DNA of 64,000 nucleotides, taken from Streptomyces sp. NBC_01304. Its GTDB lineage: Bacteria > Actinomycetota > Actinomycetes > Streptomycetales > Streptomycetaceae. The stretch covers positions 7,936,001-8,000,000 of the forward strand of contig NZ_CP109055.1 in NCBI RefSeq assembly GCF_035975855.1, in the 5' to 3' direction. The first letter of the stretch is position 1. Every line of letters starts with the position of its first letter. Under the pieces are notes generated by a model. The model had not been told where the DNA came from. It did no database searches and saw only the letters and a list, made by a program, of their open reading frames with translations. The translations under genes and the position numbers were made by a program. Positions 1 to 7,890 of the stretch are shown here, one piece after another.

Positions 1-53
1 GCGCGCGCCCGGCACGGGTTAAGGTCTGTTCGACTGAAGAGAAAGGCACCGCG

Positions 54-776
54 TTGATCTACGGCGTCATGAAGCTCACCGTCGGCGGGAGCCTGAAGAC
101 AGTCTTCCGGCCCTGGGTCGAGGGGCTGGAGAACATTCCCGCCGAGGGACCGGCGATCCTCGCGAGCAATCACCTTTCGTTCTCGGACTCCTTCTTCCTG
201 CCGGCCGTCCTCGACCGCAAGGTCACCTTTATCGCCAAGGCCGAGTACTTCACCTCGCCGGGCGTGAAGGGCAAGCTGACGGCCGCGTTCTTCAAGGGCG
301 TCGGCCAGCTCCCCGTGGACCGCTCGGGCGCGCGCGGCGCGGGTGAGGCGGCCATCAAGAGCGGCATCGACGTCATCGAGCGCGGCGAGCTCTTCGGCAT
401 CTACCCGGAGGGCACCCGCTCCCCGGACGGCCGCCTGTACCGCGGCAAGCCCGGCGGCCTCGCGCGCGTGGCGCTCGCCACCGGCGCCCCGGTCATCCCC
501 GTCGCGATGATCAACACGGAGAAGATCCAGCCCCCCGGCAAGGTCCTCCCCAAGCTGATGCGCCCCGGGATCCGGATCGGCAAGCCGCTCGACTTCAGCC
601 GCTATCAGGGCATGGAGGGCGACCGCTTCATCCTGCGCTCGGTGACCGACGAGGTCATGTACGAAATCATGAAGCTTTCGGGCCAGGAGTACGTCGACAT
701 CTACGCGACCGCCGCGAAGCGGCAGATCGCGGATGCGGAGAAGAAGGCGGCCGAGGGGAAGAAGAAGGCCGCGTAA
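54..776 (+). CDS. 1-acyl-sn-glycerol-3-phosphate acyltransferase (PlsC family)
   Basis: Membrane-bound acyltransferase that transfers an acyl chain to lysophosphatidic acid in phospholipid synthesis. The 240-residue protein has the HX4D motif (His40, Asp45, in NHLSFSD) and the EGTRS substrate-binding motif at residues 118-122, both typical of the PlsC family. The C-terminal tail is Lys/Ala-rich. I chose the TTG start because a purine-rich site (agaaagg) lies about 8 bases upstream; an in-frame ATG at 69 has no such site. It stands alone ahead of the macS gene, with a dispersed repeat between them. The exact acyl acceptor cannot be told from sequence. Confidence 0.9.
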   Translation: MIYGVMKLTVGGSLKTVFRPWVEGLENIPAEGPAILASNHLSFSDSFFLPAVLDRKVTFIAKAEYFTSPGVKGKLTAAFFKGVGQLPVDRSGARGAGEAAIKSGIDVIERGELFGIYPEGTRSPDGRLYRGKPGGLARVALATGAPVIPVAMINTEKIQPPGKVLPKLMRPGIRIGKPLDFSRYQGMEGDRFILRSVTDEVMYEIMKLSGQEYVDIYATAAKRQIADAEKKAAEGKKKAA

Positions 777-801
777 TCTTCAGCCCGTGCCGGGGATCAA
801 T

Positions 802-906
802 CAGCCCGTCCGGCGTTTGAGGACAGAGGCCGAAGGCCGATCCGGGGTCCGGGGCGGAGCCCCGAAGCTGTCTGCAAGACTTTCGGGAAGGGGCGGGGTG
901 GGGGAG
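802..906 (+). repeat. Dispersed Streptomyces intergenic repeat, left copy
   Basis: This gap between plsC and macS begins with a 23-base stretch (802-824) that recurs exactly, in inverted orientation, at 63242-63264. It then holds GC-rich self-complementary sequence and ends in a G-rich block (gggaaggggcgggg) that also recurs in the right copy. From general knowledge, such elements are frequent between Streptomyces genes. The G-rich end lies where the macS ribosome binding site must be. Confidence 0.7.
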
Positions 907-911
907 AAGCA

Positions 912-2120
912 ATGCCCAAACGCGAACGTGTGATGCGCATGTCCGTCGAACAGCCCCTCTGGCGCGCTCTGACGGGGTACCGCGTACTGACCCTCCTCTA
1001 CGCCATAGGCCTCTTCGTGAAGGCCAGGGACGAATACCTGCGCCCCTGGGTGGCGATCGCCTACTTCGCGGTCCTGGCCATATGGACCCTGGCCACGCTC
1101 CCTCGGGTCGCCGGCGCAGCCACCTGCACCAAGCGCTTCCTCACCGTCGACCTCGCGGTGGCCCTCACCGGCATCCTGCTCACCCCGGTCGCCGACCCGG
1201 GCCACGGCGACGGCCCGACCCTGCCGTCCATCTGGACCGCCGGCGCCGTCCTCGCCTACGCGCTCAAGGGCGGCTGGCGCTGGGCCGCGGTCGCGTCCGC
1301 GCTCGTCGGCGTCGCCAACATCGTCCAGCGCGGCGCGCCCAGCCAGGACACGCTGCACAACGTGCTGCTCGTATGGGTCGCGTCGATAGCGATCGGGTAC
1401 GTCGTCGAAGTGGCCCGCGCCTCGGAGGCGACCCTCGCCCGGGCCCTCGAGATCGAGGCGGCGACCCGCGAGCGCGAACGCCTGGCCCGCGACATCCACG
1501 ACTCCGTCCTGCAGGTCCTCGCCATGGTCCAGCGGCGCGGCACCGCGATCGGCGGCGAGGCGGCCGAGCTCGGCCGGATGGCGGGCGAGCAGGAGGTCGC
1601 GCTGCGCACCCTGGTGGCCGGAGGCCTGGTGCCCGCGTCCCGCGCCTCGGAGGACGCCTCGCTCGGCGCCCTGGTCCGCGAGGTCGACGAGCCCGACTCG
1701 GACCCCGACGACCGGGGCCCGCGCGACCTGCGCACGCTCCTGTCGCCGCATGCCGGGTCCAAGGTGACGCTCTCCGAGCCGGGCGCCCCGGTGCTGCTCC
1801 TGCCGGCCGCCGCACGCGAGCTGGCCGCCGCTGTCAGTGCCGCCCTGGACAATGTCCGCAGACACGCGGGAGAAGACGCCCAGGCCTGGATCCTGATCGA
1901 GGACTGGCCGGACGAAGTGATCGTGACGGTGCGGGACGACGGCCCCGGCATCCCCGAGGGCCGGCTCGCCCAGGCCGAGGGGGAGGGGCGGCTCGGGGTC
2001 GCCCTGTCGATCCGCGGCCGGCTGCGGGACATCGGGGGCACGGCCGAGCTGATCTCGGTGCCGGGCCAGGGCACGGAAGTAGAACTGAAAGTCCCACGGG
2101 GGAAGGCGGAGAAGAAGTGA
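912..2120 (+). CDS. macS: Sensor histidine kinase MacS
   Basis: Membrane sensor kinase of a two-component system. The N-terminal 165 residues contain several hydrophobic membrane segments. A HisKA_3-type dimerisation/phosphoacceptor segment follows, RLARDIHDSVLQ, with the phosphorylatable His at 196. The HATPase domain has Asn314 in the N box and a DDGPGIP G1 box at 342-348. Its stop overlaps the start of the response regulator gene in a GTGA, so the two are translationally coupled. Position next to a phosphofructokinase matches S. coelicolor MacRS, which influences antibiotic production and morphogenesis. The signal sensed is unknown. Confidence 0.88.
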   Translation: MPKRERVMRMSVEQPLWRALTGYRVLTLLYAIGLFVKARDEYLRPWVAIAYFAVLAIWTLATLPRVAGAATCTKRFLTVDLAVALTGILLTPVADPGHGDGPTLPSIWTAGAVLAYALKGGWRWAAVASALVGVANIVQRGAPSQDTLHNVLLVWVASIAIGYVVEVARASEATLARALEIEAATRERERLARDIHDSVLQVLAMVQRRGTAIGGEAAELGRMAGEQEVALRTLVAGGLVPASRASEDASLGALVREVDEPDSDPDDRGPRDLRTLLSPHAGSKVTLSEPGAPVLLLPAAARELAAAVSAALDNVRRHAGEDAQAWILIEDWPDEVIVTVRDDGPGIPEGRLAQAEGEGRLGVALSIRGRLRDIGGTAELISVPGQGTEVELKVPRGKAEKK

Positions 2121-2818
2121 CCGAAGAAGCAACCGGACAGCAGCCGGCCGAGCAGCAGTCCATCAAGGTGATGGTCGTCGACGACCACCCCATGTGGCGC
2201 GACGCCGTGGCCCGCGACCTCGCCGAGGCCGGCGGCCTGGACGTGATCGCCACCGCGGGCGACGGCGAGCAGGCGGTCCGCCGCGCCAAGGCCGCGGCCC
2301 CGGACGTCCTGGTGCTCGACCTCAACCTGCCGCTCAAGCCCGGCGTCCAGGTCTGCAAGGAGCTCGTCGGCGCCAACCCCAAGCTGCGCGTCCTCGTCCT
2401 CTCGGCGAGCGGCGAGCACGCCGACGTACTGGAGGCGGTGAAGTCCGGCGCGACCGGCTATCTGCTGAAGTCGGCCTCCACGGAGGAGCTGATCGACGCG
2501 GTCCGTCGTACGGCCGTGGGCGACCCCGTCTTCACGCCGGGCCTCGCCGGCCTGGTCCTCGGCGAGTACCGCCGTCTGGCCTCCGAGCCGGCGCCCAGTA
2601 CGCCGGACGAGCCGAGCGCGCCGCAGCTCACCGACCGCGAGACCGAGGTCCTGCGGCTCGTCGCCAAGGGCCTGAGCTACAAGCAGATCGCCGAGCGCCT
2701 GGTCATCTCGCACCGCACCGTGCAGAACCACGTGCAGAACACCCTCGGCAAGCTCCAGCTGCACAACCGCGTGGAGCTCGTGCGGTACGCGATAGAGCGC
2801 GGCCTCGACGACGCCTAG
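2117..2818 (+). CDS. macR: LuxR-family response regulator MacR
   Basis: DNA-binding response regulator, partner of the kinase just upstream. The receiver domain (residues 17-130) has the acidic pair in VVDDHP, phosphoacceptor Asp68 in LVLDLNLP and the conserved Lys in LLKSA. The C-terminal LuxR-type helix-turn-helix (LTDRETEVLRLVAKG through SHRTVQNHV) is complete. The GTG start sits inside the macS stop (GTGA), giving a 233-residue protein. The last codons and the stop belong to a 22-23 bp unit that is repeated twice more immediately downstream. Confidence 0.9.
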   Translation: MTEEATGQQPAEQQSIKVMVVDDHPMWRDAVARDLAEAGGLDVIATAGDGEQAVRRAKAAAPDVLVLDLNLPLKPGVQVCKELVGANPKLRVLVLSASGEHADVLEAVKSGATGYLLKSASTEELIDAVRRTAVGDPVFTPGLAGLVLGEYRRLASEPAPSTPDEPSAPQLTDRETEVLRLVAKGLSYKQIAERLVISHRTVQNHVQNTLGKLQLHNRVELVRYAIERGLDDA

Positions 2819-2866
2819 GGCTCGGCTTCGACGACGCCCAGGCTCGGCCTCGACGACGTCCAGGCC
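2800..2866 (+). repeat. Three tandem copies of a 22-23 bp unit across the macR stop codon
   Basis: Units at 2800-2822, 2823-2844 and 2845-2866 share the core cggc(c/t)tcgacgacg(c/t)c. The first unit encodes the last residues of MacR (GLDDA) and its stop. The other two look like later duplications in the 3' untranslated region. Confidence 0.75.
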
Positions 2867-3041
2867 GGCGCCCGGGGCCGCCCGACTCCCGTAATAACTG
2901 CCTCAATAACCCCCTTAAGAGTGAACGGACTTGATCAACTCCCCTGTAATTCACCGGAATTGACGCTTCACCCATCCCTGAGTGACCTGGATCACCATTA
3001 GCGTGGCGGTCACAAGGACCATGTGGTGAAGGGAAGATTCC

Positions 3042-4070
3042 ATGCGGGTCGGAGTACTGACCGGAGGCGGCGACTGCCCCGGACTCAATGCCGTCATCCG
3101 GGGCGTCGTCCGCAAGGGCGTGCAGGAGTACGGGTACGACTTCGTCGGCTTCCGGGACGGCTGGCGCGGGCCGCTCGAGGGCGACACCGTCGAGCTGGGG
3201 ATTCCGCAGGTGCGGGGGATCCTGCCGCGCGGCGGCACCATCCTCGGCTCCTCGCGCACCAATCCGTTCAAGGAGGAGCACGGCGTCCGCCGGATCAAGG
3301 AGAACCTCGCCAAGTACGAGGTCGAGGCCCTGATCGCGATCGGCGGCGAGGACACCCTCGGCGTCGCGGCCAAGCTCTCCGACGAGTACGGCGTGCCCTG
3401 CGTCGGCGTACCGAAGACCATCGACAACGACCTGTCGGCCACCGACTACACCTTCGGCTTCGACACCGCGGTCGGCATCGCCACCGAGGCGATCGACCGC
3501 CTGCACACCACCGCCGAGTCGCACATGCGCGTCCTCGTCGTGGAGGTCATGGGCCGGCACGCGGGCTGGATCGCCCTGCACTCCGGGCTCGCGGGCGGTG
3601 CCAACGTCATCCTCATCCCCGAGCAGCGCTTCGACGTCGACCAGGTCTGCGGCTGGATCACCTCCCGCTTCAAGGCCTCGTACGCGCCGATCGTGGTCGT
3701 CGCCGAGGGCGCCATGCCCAAGGACGGCCAGATGGTCCTGAAGGACGGCACCCAGGACTCCTTCGGGCACGTCCGGCTCTCCGGCGTCGGCGAGTGGCTG
3801 GCCAAGGAGATCGAGTCCCGCACCGGCAAGGAGGCCCGCACCACCGTGCTCGGCCACATCCAGCGCGGCGGCACCCCGAGCGCCTTCGACCGCTGGCTGG
3901 CCACCCGCTTCGGACTGCACGCCATCGACGCGGTGCGGGACCGCGACTTCGGCAAGATGGTCGCCCTGCACGGCACGGACATCGTGCGCGTCCCGATCGG
4001 CGAGGCCACCGCGAAGCTGAAGACGGTCGACCCGGAGCTGTACAAGGAGGTCGGGGTCTTCTTCGGCTGA
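3042..4070 (+). CDS. pfkA: 6-phosphofructokinase (PfkA family, PPi-type residues)
   Basis: Phosphorylates fructose 6-phosphate in glycolysis. The 342-residue protein has all family motifs: GGGDCPGLNAVIRG near the N-terminus, GGEDT at 101-105, PKTIDND at 124-130 and MGRHAGWIA. The two positions that separate phosphoryl donors in this family are Asp104 and Lys125 (E. coli numbering 104 and 124), the combination known from pyrophosphate-dependent enzymes; ATP enzymes carry Gly at 104. ATP use is therefore less certain than the name suggests. Start ATG has a gaaggga site upstream. Gene is monocistronic and closed by a strong terminator. Confidence 0.93.
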   Translation: MRVGVLTGGGDCPGLNAVIRGVVRKGVQEYGYDFVGFRDGWRGPLEGDTVELGIPQVRGILPRGGTILGSSRTNPFKEEHGVRRIKENLAKYEVEALIAIGGEDTLGVAAKLSDEYGVPCVGVPKTIDNDLSATDYTFGFDTAVGIATEAIDRLHTTAESHMRVLVVEVMGRHAGWIALHSGLAGGANVILIPEQRFDVDQVCGWITSRFKASYAPIVVVAEGAMPKDGQMVLKDGTQDSFGHVRLSGVGEWLAKEIESRTGKEARTTVLGHIQRGGTPSAFDRWLATRFGLHAIDAVRDRDFGKMVALHGTDIVRVPIGEATAKLKTVDPELYKEVGVFFG

Positions 4071-4098
4071 GCCCCCGGGTCTCCTGCCGGGCAGTCGT

Positions 4099-4150
4099 GA
4101 GCTGTGGGCCGTATATTCGCGATATCCGGCCCATAGCTCTTTTCTGTTCT
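4099..4150 (+). terminator. Rho-independent terminator after pfkA
   Basis: Arms gagctgtgggccg (4099-4111) and cggcccatagctc (4127-4139) pair with one G-U, and the T-rich stretch ttttctgttcttt follows. The loop is itself an AT-rich near-palindrome around tcgcga. The U-tract ends only about 14 bases before the next gene's start, so the element could also act on that gene's leader. Confidence 0.75.
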
Positions 4151-4163
4151 TTAGGGGAAAGTC

Positions 4164-5171
4164 GTGGAAATCCTGGCATTCGGCGTGCAGGCCGACGAGA
4201 AGCCGTTGATCGAGAAGGCCTTCGAGGGACACCACGACGTCCGCTGCCTCGACGTCTTCCTGACGGAGGACACGGCCCCCATCGCGGCCGGCTACGAGAT
4301 CATCTCCACCAGCGTCAACGCCAACCTGAACAACCGGGTCCTGCAGACCCTGGCGGCGGGCGGCACGCAGATGATCGCCCAGCGCTCCACCGGCTTCAAC
4401 AACATCGATCTGCAGGTCGCCGAGCGCCTCGGTTTCACCGTCGCCCGCGTCTCGTACTACTCGCCGTACTCGGTGGCCGAATTCGCCTGGACCCTGCTGA
4501 TGGCCGCGAACCGCCGCATCGTCCGCGCCTCCAACCGCACCCGCGACTTCGACTTCCGCCTGGACGGCCTGATGGGCCGCGACATGCACGGCCGCACCGT
4601 CGGCGTGCTCGGCACCGGCAAGATCGGCGAGGCGTTCACCCGGATCGCCCATGGCTTCGGCATGAATCTGCTCGGCTGGGACCCCTACCCGAACCCGGCC
4701 TGCGTCGAGCTCGGCATGAAGTACGTGGAGAAGGACCAGCTCTTCGCCGAGTCCGACGTGATCAGCCTGCATGTGCCGCTGTTCGAGGAGACGAAGCACA
4801 TCGTCAACGCGGCGGCGCTGAAGATGATGAAGGACGACGCGATCCTGGTGAACTCCAGCCGCGGCGCCCTCGTCGACGCGGAGGCCCTGGTCGCCGAGCT
4901 GCGCCTGGGCCGGTTCGCCGGCGTCGGCCTCGATGTGTACGAGGCCGAAGCCGGGCTCTTCTTCCTCGACAAGTCGATCCAGGGCGTCGAGGACGACACC
5001 CTGGCCCGGCTCATGACCTTCCCGAACGTCCTTGTCACGTCCCACCAGGCGTACTACACGGTGGACGCGGTCGGCACGATCATCGATACGACCCTCAAGA
5101 ACGTCATCGACTACACCGAGGGCCGCCGCAGCGAGAACGTGCTGGTCCCGGCGGAGCCCAAGGCCAGCTGA
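4164..5171 (+). CDS. D-isomer-specific 2-hydroxyacid dehydrogenase (D-lactate dehydrogenase-like)
   Basis: NAD-dependent reduction of a 2-oxoacid, most likely pyruvate, to the D-hydroxyacid. The 335-residue protein has the Rossmann motif GVLGTGKIGEAF mid-sequence and the catalytic set of the family: Arg in NSSRGALVD, Glu in the YEAEAGLFF segment and His in VTSHQAYY. The GTG start follows ttaggggaaag. The 3' end overlaps the 3' end of trpEG on the other strand by 61 bases, so both C-termini are encoded by the same DNA. Exact substrate is inferred from similarity to fermentative D-LDH. Confidence 0.87.
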   Translation: MEILAFGVQADEKPLIEKAFEGHHDVRCLDVFLTEDTAPIAAGYEIISTSVNANLNNRVLQTLAAGGTQMIAQRSTGFNNIDLQVAERLGFTVARVSYYSPYSVAEFAWTLLMAANRRIVRASNRTRDFDFRLDGLMGRDMHGRTVGVLGTGKIGEAFTRIAHGFGMNLLGWDPYPNPACVELGMKYVEKDQLFAESDVISLHVPLFEETKHIVNAAALKMMKDDAILVNSSRGALVDAEALVAELRLGRFAGVGLDVYEAEAGLFFLDKSIQGVEDDTLARLMTFPNVLVTSHQAYYTVDAVGTIIDTTLKNVIDYTEGRRSENVLVPAEPKAS

Positions 5172-7048
5172 GCCAGGAGCTCCCCGACGATCGCGGTGCC
5201 GCGCAGGGTGAGCACCGACTCCGGGTGGAACTGCACGCCCGCGAAGCCAGGACCACGCAGGGCGTGCACCTCGCCGGTCGCCGCATCGCGGCTGATCTCC
5301 ACGTCGTGCGCGGCCAGTTCGACGGCCGCGTCGTCGTCGCAGACCGCGGTGAAGCTGTTGTAGAACCCGACGGTCTCCGCGCGCCCGAAGAGCTCGATCG
5401 CCGTCTGGGCTCCCTGGTACGGGACCTGCTTGCGCACGATGTCCAACCCGAGCTCCGCCGCGAGGAGTTCGTGGCCCAGGCACACTCCGAGCAGACCGCC
5501 CCGGTGGCCGCGTACCAGCTCGGCGGCGAGGGAGCGCAGGAACCGCATCTTCGGGTCCTCGGCGTCGGACGGATCGCCGGGACCGGGGCCGAGCACGATC
5601 GGCCCGTCATGCCCGAGCGCCGCCTCCCGCAGCCCCGCCTCGTCATAGCGCCGCACCGTCACCTCAAGCCCCGACGAGCGCAGCAGATGCGCCAGCATCG
5701 CCGTGAAGGTGTCCTCGCCGTCGATCACCAGGGCATGCCCCTCGACCACGGCGTGCTGCTCCTGCATCCGCAGCCAGAACGGCGCGAGGTCCGCCCGCCG
5801 GGCATCCAGCGCCGCCCGCACGCGCGGATCGTCCGCGAGGCGGGGCCGCGCCTCCTCGCGCCGCGGACGTCCGGGACGTACGCCCAGAGCCGCCAGCACC
5901 CCCGCCGCCTTCGCATGCGTCTCGGCGACCTCGCTCGCCGGCGTCGAGTCACGCACCAGCGTCGCCCCGACCGGCACCTTCAGCCGCCCGTGCGCGTCGA
6001 TGTCCGCGGTCCGGATCAGGATGGGGGAGTCCAGCGTCTGCGCGCCGCCCGCGTCCCGGCCGATCAGCGCGAGGGCCCCCGCGTAATAGCCGCGCCCCTC
6101 GGGCTCGTACCGCTCGATGACCCGGCAGGCGTTCTGCACCGGCGACCCGGTGACGGTCGCCGCGAACATGGTCTCGCGCAGCACCTCGCGCACGTCGAGG
6201 GTCGACTTCCCCCTCAACTCGTACTCGGTGTGCGCGAGATGGGCCATCTCCTTGAGCCGCGGCCCGACCACCACACCGCCCATGTCGCCGACGGTGCACA
6301 TCATCTTGAGCTCCTCGTCGACGACCATCGAGAGCTCCGCGATCTCCTTCCCGTCGCCGAGGAAGTCGAGCAGACTCTCGGGGGTCGGGCCCTCGGCCGG
6401 GTAGCGGTACGTCCCGCTGATCGGGTTCATGACGACGGTCCCGCCGGACATCCGCACATGCACCTCGGGGCTCGCCCCGACCAGCGTCCGGTCCCCGGTG
6501 TGCACGACATACGTCCAGTACGCCCCGCGCTCACCGTCGAGCAGCCGCCGGAACAGGGCCAGCGCGTCCGCCTTGTCGAAGCCGGGGATCTCACCCGTGT
6601 ACGTCCTGCGGATCACGAAGTTGGCACCCTCGCCGCGCCCGATCTCGTCCCGGATCACGCGCTCGACGATGCCCTCGTACGCCTCTTCGTCGACGTCGAA
6701 GCCCCCGCCCTCGACCCGTACGTCATGGGAAGGAAGCTCCGACAGGGCTTGTTGGAGCGGTAGTTGATACGTCTCCTCGGCGGCCAGGACCGTCAGGGGA
6801 GTGCCGTCGTCGCGTACGTCGAAACCGCGCTCCCTGATCTGCCGGAAGGGCACCAGGGCCAGCACCGGAAGCTCCCGGTCCGGGATGTCGGCGAGCCGCT
6901 CCGCCTCGTGCACCTCGCCGATCAGGACCTCGACCGTGTCGCCCTCTTCGGCGGAACGGCCGGGCGTGCGGCGGCGGAGCAGGGCGAAGGGCGGGCAGTC
7001 GGCTTCGAGGAGTCGCTGGACGAGCGTCGAGTGGTTCATCGGGTTCAT
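5111..7048 (-). CDS. trpEG: Anthranilate synthase, fused TrpE-TrpG
   Basis: Converts chorismate and glutamine to anthranilate, the first step of tryptophan synthesis. The 645-residue chain has an N-terminal TrpE-like chorismate-binding part (for example PISGTYR and the GSPVQNACRVIERYEPEGRGYYAG region) followed by a TrpG-type glutamine amidotransferase with nucleophile Cys in LLGVCLGHE and His/Glu in GVQFHPES. I chose the ATG at 7048 because ggaagg lies about 9 bases upstream; a frame opening further upstream runs through the attenuator. Similar fusions occur in phenazine-type pathways, but the Trp leader peptide upstream points to primary tryptophan synthesis. The last 61 bases overlap the convergent dehydrogenase gene. 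Confidence 0.92.
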   Translation of the reverse strand: MNPMNHSTLVQRLLEADCPPFALLRRRTPGRSAEEGDTVEVLIGEVHEAERLADIPDRELPVLALVPFRQIRERGFDVRDDGTPLTVLAAEETYQLPLQQALSELPSHDVRVEGGGFDVDEEAYEGIVERVIRDEIGRGEGANFVIRRTYTGEIPGFDKADALALFRRLLDGERGAYWTYVVHTGDRTLVGASPEVHVRMSGGTVVMNPISGTYRYPAEGPTPESLLDFLGDGKEIAELSMVVDEELKMMCTVGDMGGVVVGPRLKEMAHLAHTEYELRGKSTLDVREVLRETMFAATVTGSPVQNACRVIERYEPEGRGYYAGALALIGRDAGGAQTLDSPILIRTADIDAHGRLKVPVGATLVRDSTPASEVAETHAKAAGVLAALGVRPGRPRREEARPRLADDPRVRAALDARRADLAPFWLRMQEQHAVVEGHALVIDGEDTFTAMLAHLLRSSGLEVTVRRYDEAGLREAALGHDGPIVLGPGPGDPSDAEDPKMRFLRSLAAELVRGHRGGLLGVCLGHELLAAELGLDIVRKQVPYQGAQTAIELFGRAETVGFYNSFTAVCDDDAAVELAAHDVEISRDAATGEVHALRGPGFAGVQFHPESVLTLRGTAIVGELLAQLALGSAGTSTFSLRRPSV

Positions 7049-7128
7049 CGGGTGGTTCCTTCCCGTGGAGTCGTACGAGTACGAGAGGGAGGAACGGCCC
7101 GGTCCGGAACCTGGTCCGGAAAACACTG

Positions 7129-7151
7129 AAGGCCGCCCCTCGGGCGGCCTT
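7129..7151 (-). terminator. trp attenuator terminator hairpin
   Basis: A perfect 10-bp stem (aaggccgccc with gggcggcctt, three-base loop) lies between the Trp leader peptide and trpEG. On the minus strand it is followed by cagtgtttt. This is the expected place and shape of the terminator of a transcription attenuator. Confidence 0.8.
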
Positions 7152-7178
7152 CGCGAGTTCTTCAGTGAGTACGCGCAG

Positions 7179-7241
7179 TCAGTGGGCCGCCGGATGAGCG
7201 GGCCACCACCAGTTCTGGATCTGGGTCGTCTGCGTGAACAT
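7179..7241 (-). CDS. trpL: Tryptophan leader peptide TrpL
   Basis: A 20-codon reading frame starting MFTQTTQIQ and containing three consecutive Trp codons (tgg tgg tgg) at positions 11-13, ending PAAH and a TGA. It lies 28 bases upstream of the attenuator hairpin. Ribosome stalling at the Trp codons when charged tRNA-Trp is scarce would favour an antiterminator and so expression of trpEG. This arrangement is known for Streptomyces trpE genes. It is too short for routine gene calling. Confidence 0.85.
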   Translation of the reverse strand: MFTQTTQIQNWWWPAHPAAH

Positions 7242-7251
7242 GCCGTCGACC

Positions 7252-7839
7252 CTAGCGCATCATCAGCACGTCAAGGGCTTCGTCGAGATACGCGCCGAAC
7301 TCGCCCTCGGCGGGCAGGACCGACGGCACCGCGTGCGCCAGTTGGGCATGCCCGAGGTAGACGGTGTAGGCGAGCAGTCCGCGCCGGTGGGCCTCCGGTG
7401 CGGGGAAGCCGAGGTCGGCGAAGAGCTTCGCGACGTACTCCACCCGGCGTTCGGTGACCCGGCGCATGGCCGAGGCCACCTGGGGGTGGGCGGCGGTGGC
7501 GAGGAGGGTGACCTCCAGGGGGTCGGACGCGGCGGATCTGATGGCGTCCGCGAAGAGCCGCCGGACGCGTTGCCCGGGGTCGGGCTCGGCCTCGACGCCG
7601 GTGATCATCTCCTCGGTGTTGGTCTCCGCCCAGCGCTCCAGGGCCGCCTCGATCAGCGCGTCCCGATTGCTGAAGTGCCAGTAGAAGCTGCCCTTCGTGG
7701 TGCCAAGCCGCTTGGCCAGGGGCTCCACCGCGACGGCCGCGAGGCCGCCCTCGGCGATCGCGGCGAGCGCCGCGTCGGCCCAGTCCTGGGCGGTCAGTCG
7801 GGGCTTGCCCGAGGGGCTCTTCTGCTGCCGTTGCGCCAT
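7252..7839 (-). CDS. TetR-family transcriptional regulator
   Basis: Repressor of 195 residues with an N-terminal helix-turn-helix (VEPLAKRLGTTKGSFYWHFSNRDAL) of the TetR type and a ligand-binding helical C-terminal domain. It is divergent from the SRPBCC-domain gene at 7891; the two start codons flank a double palindrome that is a likely operator for both. Start MAQRQQ was chosen because it lies directly inside of that operator and gives a family-typical length. The ligand is unknown. Confidence 0.88.
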   Translation of the reverse strand: MAQRQQKSPSGKPRLTAQDWADAALAAIAEGGLAAVAVEPLAKRLGTTKGSFYWHFSNRDALIEAALERWAETNTEEMITGVEAEPDPGQRVRRLFADAIRSAASDPLEVTLLATAAHPQVASAMRRVTERRVEYVAKLFADLGFPAPEAHRRGLLAYTVYLGHAQLAHAVPSVLPAEGEFGAYLDEALDVLMMR

Positions 7840-7840
7840 G

Positions 7841-7860
7841 ACCGTACGGTACCGTACGGT
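7841..7860. promoter_or_regulatory. Double palindromic operator (accgtacggt x2)
   Basis: Two perfect 10-bp palindromes, accgtacggt, stand head to tail just upstream of the TetR start codon. A ttgaca hexamer overlaps the right end (7860-7865) and could be the -35 of the divergent gene at 7891. The layout suggests autorepression by the adjacent TetR protein; binding is inferred. Confidence 0.7.
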
Positions 7861-7890
7861 TGACAATACGCCAGCGTATGGAGGTGCGTC

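Noticed and set aside
69..776. ATG at 69 as the plsC start
   Set aside because: No ribosome site precedes it, and the TTG at 54 has one at proper distance; the difference is only five residues.
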